NCBI RefSeq assembly: GCF_003148905.1
Contig: NZ_QGHC01000007.1
Coordinates: forward strand, 1-64,000
Length of the DNA stretch: 64,000 bases
Direction of reading: 5' to 3'
DNA from: Fulvimonas soli
Lineage (GTDB): Bacteria > Pseudomonadota > Gammaproteobacteria > Xanthomonadales > Rhodanobacteraceae
Of the stretch, positions 1 through 8,537 are shown one piece after another. Each line of letters begins with the position of its first letter. The first letter of the stretch is position 1. A program made the translations under genes and the position numbers. The notes beneath the pieces are model-generated. The model was given only the letters and a program-made list of their open reading frames with translations. It did no database searches and was not told the origin of the DNA.

Positions 1-136
1 GTTGGACGCTTGCATCTGTGGACAGTCATCCCGTCCACCGCAAGGCGCCCACACAAGTCACCTGTGCACACTGTCAAAGATCAATCACTTGCGGCCCCCT
101 CTTCAGAACCGCTCCGGAACCTTTCGTCCCGGTGAG
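1..136 (-). other. 5' leader of an rRNA operon (16S gene lies beyond the left edge)
   Basis: Read on the minus strand, this stretch has the look of a pre-16S leader. About 72-84 reads TTGATCTTTGACA, which resembles a boxA antitermination element. It is followed by CTTGTGTGGGCGCC, close to the block found before mature 16S rRNA in many gammaproteobacteria. No rRNA sequence itself is present, so the gene should begin just past position 1. The overlapping small ORFs have no protein-like features. Confidence 0.7.
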
Positions 137-142
137 CCCGCC

Positions 143-170
143 ATTCTACATCCCTTTTGGGGGCCGTCAA
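143..170 (-). promoter_or_regulatory. Probable rRNA operon sigma-70 promoter
   Basis: On the minus strand a TTGACG -35 box (170-165) and a TAGAAT -10 box (148-143) are separated by 16 bases. They are followed by the GC-rich discriminator GGCGGGC, which is typical of stringently controlled rRNA promoters. The boxA-like leader lies directly downstream, and this supports the reading. Confidence 0.7.
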
Positions 171-400
171 CACCCGAAGCGAAACTTTCGAGCGTCTTGG
201 AATCCTTCGACGGCGGGCCTGCGTCAAAGGGGCATGAATCATAGCGCCGGCGCGCGCGGGTGGGAAGAGGGCGCGACACTTTTTCGTCATCGCCGGCGAG
301 CGCCCGCCGGTTTTCGCTCGCGCGGCAATGCGCGGCCTCGCCCGATCGTGGACGCCGCCGCGCCTGGCTGGATGGCGCATCGCCGCGCGGGCGGCTCGTG
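171..400. other. Intergenic region upstream of the rRNA promoter
   Basis: I see no convincing gene here. A second TTGACG on the minus strand (about 227-222) lacks a good -10 box. The region probably holds only upstream promoter DNA and the 3' end of the 64-residue gene's transcript. Confidence 0.4.
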
Positions 401-595
401 TCAGTACGTGCGCGCGACTTCGCTGCCGTGGTCGAAGCAAGCCGTGGCCAGCGCCCGCGGCGCGTCCTGCCGCTGCGCCGCCTCGCGCTGCGCGGTGGAC
501 AGCAACGGCAAGCCGGCGCGGTACGGCCGCAGGCATTCGGGCGCCAGATGCTCCAGTGCGTCCCAGTCGTCTTCGAAGGGAATGAATCGCTGCAT
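401..595 (-). CDS. Small conserved-looking protein, unknown function
   Basis: The predicted protein is 64 residues, starting MQRFIPFEDDWDALE and ending HGSEVARTY. It has no signal peptide or membrane segment. Acidic and aromatic residues cluster at the N terminus, and the middle is Arg/Gln-rich. Codon use has the strong third-position GC bias of neighbouring genes. I recall short proteins with a similar RFIPFxDDW start in Xanthomonadales but cannot search for them. It lies downstream of rubredoxin on the same strand, separated by a hairpin, so it may have its own promoter. Function is unknown. Confidence 0.6.
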   Translation of the reverse strand: MQRFIPFEDDWDALEHLAPECLRPYRAGLPLLSTAQREAAQRQDAPRALATACFDHGSEVARTY

Positions 596-642
596 GGCAC
601 GGGCTCCGTCGTGACCGCCTGGCGCGGACGGAACCCATGAAA

Positions 643-685
643 GCAAACGGCCCGGCCGCCAGGCCGGCGGCTTCGGGCCGTTTGC
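643..685 (-). terminator. Hairpin terminator after rubredoxin
   Basis: A perfect 12-bp stem (643-654 with 674-685) encloses a 19-base GC-rich loop. In the minus direction it is followed by a short T-containing run, so it probably terminates or attenuates the rubredoxin transcript before the 64-residue gene. Confidence 0.55.
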
Positions 686-711
686 GGGCAAGACGTGGCG
701 GCGGGGCGGAA

Positions 712-906
712 TCAGTCGACCTCGATCATCTCGAAGTCGTCCTTGGTCGCGCCGCAGTCCGGGCAGGTCCAGGTGTCGGGCACGTCCTCCCAGCGCGTGC
801 CCGGCGCGATGCCCTCCTCGGGCAGGCCCAGCGCCTCGTCGTAGATGAAGCCGCAGACGACGCACATCCATTTGCGCAGCGGAGTGTCGGTGGAGCCGTT
901 GTTCAT
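712..906 (-). CDS. Rubredoxin
   Basis: This 64-residue protein is a small cytoplasmic one-iron electron carrier. Two Cys-X2-Cys pairs bind the iron: CVVC at residues 15-18 and CPDC at 48-51. The flanking rubredoxin signatures are [20 protein letters not shown] and a Trp-Glu-Asp-Val-Pro stretch, and both the size and the single domain fit the family. The ATG start lies about 90 bases from thiE, which is divergent. The redox partner cannot be read from this window. Rubredoxins commonly feed alkane hydroxylases or oxidative-stress reductases, but none is adjacent here. Confidence 0.95.
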   Translation of the reverse strand: MNNGSTDTPLRKWMCVVCGFIYDEALGLPEEGIAPGTRWEDVPDTWTCPDCGATKDDFEMIEVD

Positions 907-996
907 GGGTGACGTCGCTTGCTCGGGCAGAATGGGACATTCTCGCAACTCGACCGGCGCGGCGAAAGCGCCGGCCCGCCAGACCACGGACCGCCC

Positions 997-1628
997 ATGC
1001 CTCCGCTCCCTCCCCGCGGCCTCTACGTCATCACCGACGGCCCGCGCGACGATCTGCTTGATGCCGTGGCGCGGGCGCTGGCCGGCGGCGCGCGGCTGGT
1101 GCAGTACCGCGACAAGACCGCCGATGCGGCGCGCCGCCTGGCCGAGGCGCGGGCGCTGAAGGCGCTGTGCGCGGCGCATGGCGTGCCGCTGATCGTCAAC
1201 GACGACATCGCGCTGGCGCAGGCCGCCGGCGCGGACGGCGTGCACCTGGGCGAGCACGACGGCAGCCTCGCCCAGGCGCGTGCACAGTTGGGCGAGCGCG
1301 CGATCATCGGCGTGTCCTGCTACGACTCGCTGGCCCGCGCCCGCGCTGCGGCGGCGGAGGGCGCGAGCTACGTCGCCTTCGGCGCCTTCTTCCCCTCGCC
1401 GACCAAGCCGCGGGCGCGCCGCGCCGATCCCGGACTGCTGCGACAGAGCGCCGCGCTCGGCGTCCCGCGGGTGGCGATCGGCGGCATCACGGCCGACAAT
1501 GCCAGGCCCCTGGTCGACGCCGGCGCCGACTACCTGGCGGTGATCTCCGCCGTGTTCGGCGCCGCCGACATCGCCGCCGCCGCGCGGCGGCTTGCCGACC
1601 TCCATCCCTGCCAGCGAGCTTCCGAGCG

Positions 1629-1632
<4 letters not shown>
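997..1632 (+). CDS. thiE: Thiamine-phosphate synthase
   Basis: ThiE couples 4-amino-5-hydroxymethyl-2-methylpyrimidine diphosphate with the thiazole phosphate to make thiamine phosphate in the cytoplasm. The protein is 211 residues, a normal length for this TIM-barrel enzyme. Visible motifs are QYRDK (36-40, pyrimidine and pyrophosphate binding), VNDD near 67-70, GVHLGEHD near 81-88, [11 protein letters not shown], and the phosphate-binding GGIT loop. The start chosen is the ATG at 997; a longer in-frame extension lacks family similarity. It overlaps hemL by four bases (ATGA), so the two are translationally coupled. Confidence 0.95.
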
Positions 1633-2927
<1,295 letters not shown>

Positions 2928-2960
2928 TGGCGGTGCAGTGATGCGCACCTGGCGGCGGGG

Positions 2961-2987
2961 TGTCGCGGCCGGAGGCCGCTCCCACAC
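2961..2987. repeat. REP-like element, copy 1
   Basis: This is a single copy of a GC-rich motif reading TCGCGGCCGGAGG followed by CCGCTCCCAC. The same 23-base unit occurs as an inverted pair at 27658-27721. It lies between the convergent hemL and argD-type genes. The rest of 2928-3145 shows no gene. Confidence 0.6.
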
Positions 2988-3145
2988 CGGGCTCGGGCCT
3001 GGTCTGCTGAGGAACATCGCCCGTCCTCGCCATGTAGGGCGGCCTGCCGTCTCCCCGCGCGCCGCCTCGTCGAGCAGCGGCCTCGTGGGGCATCCTGGCC
3101 GCCGGCGCGCGGCCGGCGGCACGGCGCGGAAAGGGACTGTCCCGC

Positions 3146-4381
<1,236 letters not shown>

Positions 4382-4550
4382 GGCTGGCTCCGGGCATGGC
4401 CGGGCCATGCCTTGCGGTGGGGAAAGGGGATGGGCGCGGCGCGCGCGCCGTGCGGCGCATCGTAGAGCCAGCCCGCGGCGTTTGCATCCGGCCGCCGCGG
4501 CGCCTCGTCCGGTCGGACTAGCCGGATCGCCGATGTGTCGGCGCGCGCCG

Positions 4551-4572
4551 GCTGTATCAGCGCCGTTACAGC
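4551..4572. promoter_or_regulatory. Paired enhancer-like sites, distal (candidate activator binding)
   Basis: Two abutting 11-base near-palindromes, GCTGTATCAGC (4551-4561) and GCCGTTACAGC (4562-4572), each differ by one base from the perfect palindrome GCTGTAACAGC found at 4646-4656. They lie about 180-190 bases upstream of the predicted sigma-54 start, within the usual range for activator sites. The assignment to the activator encoded at 9930-11276 is an inference. Confidence 0.5.
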
Positions 4573-4636
4573 GCCGGCAAAGCCAGTCGCGGCGCGGCCT
4601 GCGGCCGGACGGAGCGGCGTCGCCGCCCGTGCCGCC

Positions 4637-4664
4637 GTGGTCGCCGCTGTAACAGCGCGACCAC
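4637..4664. promoter_or_regulatory. Large palindrome, proximal enhancer-like site
   Basis: The perfect 11-base palindrome GCTGTAACAGC (4646-4656) sits inside a longer inverted repeat whose outer arms GTGGTCGC and GCGACCAC also match, with one bulged base at 4645. Its centre is about 96 bases upstream of the predicted sigma-54 start site, a typical enhancer spacing. Confidence 0.55.
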
Positions 4665-4719
4665 CCCCGGATGCCGCGCCATGCGCCGCCAGGGCGCGCC
4701 GTTGCCGCGTTTGCGGCGT

Positions 4720-4736
4720 CTGGCACGCCGATTGCC
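4720..4736 (+). promoter_or_regulatory. Sigma-54 (RpoN) promoter of the fap-like operon
   Basis: TGGCACG (4721-4727), four bases, then TTGC (4732-4735) matches the sigma-54 consensus TGGCACG-N4-TTGCW at all core positions and in spacing. The predicted start is near 4747, giving a 5' leader of about 25 bases. An AAGGAGAGG ribosome site precedes the ATG at 4772. A sigma-54 activator gene lies at the far end of the operon. Confidence 0.85.
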
Positions 4737-4771
4737 ATGCCTTCCTCCGCCAAGGAGAGGGGGGAATCGCC

Positions 4772-5293
4772 ATGCTCCACCCAGCAAGCCGATCATTCGT
4801 GCGTCGCGTGCTCGTGGCCGCACCGCTGCTGTGCTGCGCGGTCGCGCCGCTGCCCCGCGCCGCGCGCGCCGTGGACACGCACCGCGCCGTGCAGGCCAAG
4901 CCGGGCGAGATCGTGCTGATGCGCGACGTCGCCAGCCGGCCCGCCTACAGGCAGGGCACGCCGGGCATGGCGCTGATCGTCGACCCTTCGCCGCGCGCCG
5001 AGATCGGCGCCGCGCTGGGCACGGAAGAACTTTCCGACGCCGACGCCTCCGGCCTCAGCGCGGGCGGCGCCACCGGCCACCAGACCACGGTCGAGCGGGT
5101 GACCGGCGGCGCGCTCGGCGCGGTGCTGGGCACCGGCAACGGCAATGGCGGCAATGTCGCCGGCAACGGCGTCAGCAACGTGGTGAGCGGGCCGCTGGGC
5201 GCGGTCGGCGGCGCCACCGGCGGCATCGGCGCGCAGGTGACCGGCGCGATCGGCCAGCTGCCGCTGCCGATGCCGGCCGCGGCCGGCCACTGA
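4772..5293 (+). CDS. Secreted protein, first gene of the fap-like operon (FapA position)
   Basis: The protein has 173 residues and a clear Sec signal peptide (basic RSFVRR, hydrophobic core, cleavage near ARA at 31-33). The mature part contains KPGEIVLMRDVASRPAYRQG, which looks like a conserved block, then a Gly/Asn/Val-rich half with GTGNGNGGNVAGNG. There are no catalytic motifs. By position and length it corresponds to FapA, a periplasmic chaperone-like protein of the Pseudomonas Fap system, but I cannot show similarity to FapA directly. The ATG at 4772 follows AAGGAGAGG, and the gene is 12 bases ahead of the next one, so they form one transcript. Confidence 0.75.
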   Translation: MLHPASRSFVRRVLVAAPLLCCAVAPLPRAARAVDTHRAVQAKPGEIVLMRDVASRPAYRQGTPGMALIVDPSPRAEIGAALGTEELSDADASGLSAGGATGHQTTVERVTGGALGAVLGTGNGNGGNVAGNGVSNVVSGPLGAVGGATGGIGAQVTGAIGQLPLPMPAAAGH

Positions 5294-5305
5294 GGGAGCG
5301 CGGCC

Positions 5306-5932
5306 ATGGCACGGATCGCACTGCTCCTGCTCGCGCTCGCCCTGCCCGGCCTGGTCCTGGCGGGCGACGACGACTACGCCTCGATGCTGGGCTACCTCAA
5401 TTCCGGCAGCCGCATCGACGGGCAGGCCTTCCGGGGCAGCAGCGGCGCGCTGGCGGTGAACATCGCGGCCGGCGACATGAACCTGCAGAGCAACCTGCGC
5501 GCGGTCGCCAGCGGCCAGTACGCGCAGGCGCTCTACGCGGCGCGCCAGCGCCGGTCGGGCGACCTGCATCCCGCGGACCTGGCGGCCAGCGCCACCATCG
5601 GCGGGCAGGCCTACGCGGGCGGGCGCGGGGTGCTTTCGATCAATCAGGCCAGCGGCAGCGGCAACGCGGAAATCAACGCGATCGCCCTCGCCGCGGCCGA
5701 CCAGGGCATACGCGAAGCGACGGACGCCAGCCTGGCGGACGACGTTTCCGCGTCGGCAGGGGGGCAGGCCTCCCGGAATCCACGCCCCTCCGTGGGCGGC
5801 TCGCGCAACGCAGCGGTGGAGTCGTCCGCCCTGCGTGGATTCCAGGGGGTCCTGCAACTCAATCAGGTCGCGGGGTCGGACAACGTCACGGGCAATGCCT
5901 TGCAGCTGTCCGTGCCAGCCCCCTCGCATTGA
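5306..5932 (+). CDS. fapB: Repeat-containing secreted amyloid-type protein (FapB-like)
   Basis: The protein has 208 residues with a signal peptide ending near VLAG (17-20). Three imperfect repeats of about 35 residues (roughly 36-69, 95-130 and 168-203) share a core of the form G-x-L-x-h-N-x-x-x-G-x-x-N-x-x-x-N-x-h-x-h. Examples are GALAVNIAAGDMNLQSN and GVLQLNQVAGSDNVTGN. Asn/Gln/Gly/Ala-rich triple repeats separated by linkers are the hallmark of FapB and FapC fibre proteins. As the smaller repeat protein just before the larger one, it fits FapB, the proposed minor or nucleating subunit. There is no cysteine. The start has a GAGGGAG site upstream. Confidence 0.7.
   Translation: MARIALLLLALALPGLVLAGDDDYASMLGYLNSGSRIDGQAFRGSSGALAVNIAAGDMNLQSNLRAVASGQYAQALYAARQRRSGDLHPADLAASATIGGQAYAGGRGVLSINQASGSGNAEINAIALAAADQGIREATDASLADDVSASAGGQASRNPRPSVGGSRNAAVESSALRGFQGVLQLNQVAGSDNVTGNALQLSVPAPSH
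5411..5914 (+). repeat. Three imperfect coding repeats in the FapB-like protein
   Basis: Units lie at about 5411-5512, 5588-5695 and 5807-5914. They are separated by linkers of about 25 and 37 codons. Conservation is at protein level (Gly, Asn and Ala positions) and the DNA has diverged, which indicates an old duplication under selection. Confidence 0.65.
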
Positions 5933-5965
5933 GCAATCGGTACGGACAACACAGGTGAGGACACC

Positions 5966-6847
5966 ATGAACGCGAAAATGAAGAACACCCTGATGGCGCT
6001 GGCCATCGCCACCCTGTTCGGCTCCTCGATGGCCTACGGCCACGGGCGCGACAGCCACAGCACCAGCGTGAAGATCAGCAAGGACGTGGCCGTGAGTTCC
6101 GACGTGTGGCTGGGCGGCTGGATCGGCATCAAGGGCCAGATCGCCGTCGACTCGGCCGCCGTGGCGATCTCCGACAACACCCAGGGCGTGCAGTACAACC
6201 GCGTCGTCAACGACTACGAGACCCAGAACAAGGCGACCATCAACGGCAACGCCGGCCAGAACGCCACGGGCAACGTGGGCGCCAACGTGGCGGCGGGCGA
6301 CAACAACTCGCAGAGCAACTCCGCCGCGATCGCCGCCTCCGGCGCGGCCAGCTCCAGCGACGAGCAGCTGGTGTTCACCCCGGACAACCACTGCACGCGC
6401 GACTGCGGCCCGTCGGATCCGCAGGATCCCTCCAGCTCCGCCGGCGGGATGGCCGACGCCGAATCGTTCGCCCGCCAGGACGGCCACGGCAACGTGACCT
6501 TCAACGACGCCACCACCAACAACGCCAAGGTGAAGGGCAGCGCGTTCGAGAACGCGAGCGGCAACGTCGGCGTCAACGCCGCGGCCGGCGACAACAACGA
6601 GCAGATCAACTCGCTCGCCGCCGCCACCGCCGAGAACGACGTCTACGCGCTGGCCACGGCCACGTCCGACCAGCAGTCGCACGGCAACTTCACGCTGAAC
6701 GGCTGGGACTGCGACCCGACCACCAACACGGCCAGCCTGGGCGACAACGCCTTCGCGCACGCCAGCGGCAACATCGGCGTGAACGTGGCGGCCGGCACCG
6801 GCAACCTGCAGTCCAACAGCCTGGCCATGGCGGTAGCGGGCCAGTGA
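5966..6847 (+). CDS. fapC: Major amyloid-type fibre protein (FapC-like)
   Basis: The protein has 293 residues with an N-terminal signal peptide (MNAKMKNTLMALAIATLFGS, then SMAYGH). Three imperfect repeats at about 88-124, 186-222 and 254-290 share the core ASGN-[VI]-GVN-[VA]-AAG-x-x-N-x-Q-x-NS. They are separated by two linkers of about 61 and 31 residues. Three Asn/Gln/Ala-rich repeats with variable linkers is the FapC architecture. Cysteines occur as a CTRDC motif (143-147) in the first linker and one at 249; the C-terminal CXXC of Pseudomonas FapC is not seen. It is the longest and most regular repeat protein, so it is probably the main fibre subunit. The gene ends just before a strong hairpin. 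Confidence 0.8.
   Translation: MNAKMKNTLMALAIATLFGSSMAYGHGRDSHSTSVKISKDVAVSSDVWLGGWIGIKGQIAVDSAAVAISDNTQGVQYNRVVNDYETQNKATINGNAGQNATGNVGANVAAGDNNSQSNSAAIAASGAASSSDEQLVFTPDNHCTRDCGPSDPQDPSSSAGGMADAESFARQDGHGNVTFNDATTNNAKVKGSAFENASGNVGVNAAAGDNNEQINSLAAATAENDVYALATATSDQQSHGNFTLNGWDCDPTTNTASLGDNAFAHASGNIGVNVAAGTGNLQSNSLAMAVAGQ
6227..6835 (+). repeat. Three imperfect coding repeats in the FapC-like protein
   Basis: Units of about 37 codons lie at 6227-6337, 6521-6631 and 6725-6835. They are closer to one another than the repeats of the preceding gene are, with a nearly invariant SGN-(V/I)-GVN-x-AAG core. Confidence 0.75.
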
Positions 6848-6919
6848 TCGACTCCGCCGCCTCGCGGCGGCAACGAGGGCGGTAACCCGGCGACCCCTGT
6901 AGCCGGGCACCAACGGAAT

Positions 6920-6950
6920 CCCCCCGGCCCGGCCCCTGCGGGCCGGGGGG
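6920..6950 (+). terminator. Strong intra-operon hairpin between fapC-like and fapD-like genes
   Basis: A perfect 12-bp stem (6920-6931 with 6939-6950) closes a 7-base loop. No T-run follows, and 23 bases separate it from the next start codon. It could act as a partial terminator or as a 3' stabiliser of the upstream mRNA. Either would raise subunit mRNA over secretion-machinery mRNA. Confidence 0.7.
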
Positions 6951-6973
6951 ACTTCCTCCACGGACACGGAACC

Positions 6974-7675
6974 ATGCACAGCACCGCGCGAACCATCGCA
7001 CTGCTCGGACTCGGCCTCGCCTGCGCCGCCGGCGCGCGCGCCGGCGACATCCGCTTCAGCGGCGTGCTGCCGAACGGCGCGCTGTACGTGGGCCGCGTCG
7101 AGAGCATGCAGGAAGGGCGCTACCGCAACATGGTGCGCCAGCACACCGACTTCAGCTGCGGCGCCGCCGCGCTGGCGACGATCCTGCGCTACGCCTACCA
7201 CCTGGACGTGGACGAGACCACCGTGATCGACGGCCTGATGGGCGTGGCCGATCCGCAGCTGGTGCGCCAGCGCGGCTTCTCGCTGCTCGACCTCAAGCAC
7301 TACGTCGAGGAGCTGGGCCTGCGCGCCCACGGCTACCGCGTGGACGAGGCGCGCCTGCGCCGCCTGCGCATCCCGGCCGTGGTGCTGATGGACGTCAACG
7401 GCTACCGGCATTTCGTGGTGCTCAAGCAGGTGCACGACGACACGGTGGAGCTGGCCGACCCGATCCTCGGCAACCGCAGCCTCGCACTGGACGCCTTCGT
7501 CAAGGCCTGGCCCTCGCACGCGCTGTTCGTGGTGATCGGCAGCGACTTCGACCGCAACACCGTGCTGCTGCAGCCGACCAGCCGGCCGGACATCCGCTCG
7601 CTGTTCGCGCGGCAGGGCCCCATCACCGACGCCGAGCTGCTGGATTTCGGCTTCACCCACGCGGATTTCTTCTAA
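6974..7675 (+). CDS. fapD: Periplasmic C39-like cysteine peptidase (FapD-like)
   Basis: The protein has 233 residues and a signal peptide ending near ARAG (21-24). The papain-like C39 core is clear: QHTDFSCGAAALATIL gives Gln56 and catalytic Cys62, YRHFVVLK gives His146, and ADPILGNR gives Asp162. Unlike bacteriocin exporters it has no transporter domain, so it acts alone in the periplasm, as proposed for FapD, which is required for Fap fibre export. Its target is not known from sequence, although the next gene product carries a leader-like motif. It is separated from the fibre gene by a hairpin. Confidence 0.85.
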   Translation: MHSTARTIALLGLGLACAAGARAGDIRFSGVLPNGALYVGRVESMQEGRYRNMVRQHTDFSCGAAALATILRYAYHLDVDETTVIDGLMGVADPQLVRQRGFSLLDLKHYVEELGLRAHGYRVDEARLRRLRIPAVVLMDVNGYRHFVVLKQVHDDTVELADPILGNRSLALDAFVKAWPSHALFVVIGSDFDRNTVLLQPTSRPDIRSLFARQGPITDAELLDFGFTHADFF

Positions 7676-7690
7676 GGGACGGACGCCATC

Positions 7691-8491
7691 ATGAGGAACA
7701 GGACCCATCTGCTCGCCGCGATCGGCCTGGCGCTGGCCCACTGGGGCCCGGCCGCCTTCGCCGACGGCGCGGCGCGCCCCTCGCGGGGCATCGAGGAGAT
7801 CGACGACGGCGAGCTGGCCACCATGCGCGGCCGCTACACCGTCGACGACCACACCGTGGCCTGGTTCGGGGTCAGCATGATCTCCACCTGGCAGACGCCG
7901 TCGGGCCAGACCGTCAGCGGCGCGCTGACGCTGGCGATGGACTTCAGCGGCGCCCGGCCGAAGGTCAGCTTCCAGCCGACCGTCACCATCACGGCGGCCA
8001 ACGCGCCGCTGCCCGACACCGCGTCCGCCGCCGGCTCCGGCCTGGCCGCGGCGCAGCAGCCCGCGCGCCGGATCGACAGCAGCGGGCTGGCCAACGCCGG
8101 CGGCGTGGTGCAGAGCGTGCAGGTCGCCGGCGACGGCAACCGCGCCAGCAACCTGGCCAGCCTCAGCGTGCGCGACGGCGGGAACGTGCCCGCCGCCGCC
8201 GCCGATGCGCCGGCGCAGGCGAGCGCCAGCGCGGGCGACATCGGCGCGATCGTCGGCTACGACGGCCGCACCGCCAGCGTGCAGCTCTCGGTCGCCGGCC
8301 AGGGCGTGGTGCAGCAATGGATCCGCAGCGGCAGCGTCGGCCAGGGCATCACGCTCACCGCCGACAACCAGCTGGTGAGCAACCAGCTGCAGATCGACCT
8401 GGTCCGCCGCGCCGCGGCGGCCGGCAACGGCCAGCTCGCGCTGAACGTGGCGCAGGCGATCGGCCTCAACCATGGCATCGGAGCCCGCTGA
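7691..8491 (+). CDS. Secreted accessory protein of the fap-like operon (FapE position)
   Basis: The protein has 266 residues with a signal peptide ending around AFADG (22-26). Residues 37-48, IDDGELATMRGR, resemble a double-glycine leader (hydrophobic at -12, Glu-Leu at -8 and -7, Met at -4, Gly at -2), with Arg where Gly, Ala or Ser is usual. A beta-rich stretch follows (AWFGVSMISTWQTPSG), then a Ser/Ala/Gly-rich region containing a degenerate GGVVQSVQVAGDGNRASN repeat core. Its place between the C39 peptidase and the exporter matches FapE, a minor extracellular component. There are no cysteines. Identity with FapE is by order and size only. Confidence 0.7.
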   Translation: MRNRTHLLAAIGLALAHWGPAAFADGAARPSRGIEEIDDGELATMRGRYTVDDHTVAWFGVSMISTWQTPSGQTVSGALTLAMDFSGARPKVSFQPTVTITAANAPLPDTASAAGSGLAAAQQPARRIDSSGLANAGGVVQSVQVAGDGNRASNLASLSVRDGGNVPAAAADAPAQASASAGDIGAIVGYDGRTASVQLSVAGQGVVQQWIRSGSVGQGITLTADNQLVSNQLQIDLVRRAAAAGNGQLALNVAQAIGLNHGIGAR

Positions 8492-8537
8492 CGACTCGCC
8501 GCCGCCCGGCGACCGCCAGCTGCAGGGGGATAGTCAC

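Noticed and set aside
1..640. Several ORFs of 80-198 codons at the left edge
   Set aside because: They overlap the rRNA promoter and leader, have no ribosome site and have Arg/Ala/Pro-rich composition. Only the 64-codon frame at 401-595 was kept.
4793..8473. 1226-codon open frame on the minus strand across the fap-like genes
   Set aside because: It is antisense to five genes with signal peptides and motifs. Its translation is low-complexity (Ala, Gly, Arg, Val) without any domain, as expected from GC-rich third positions.
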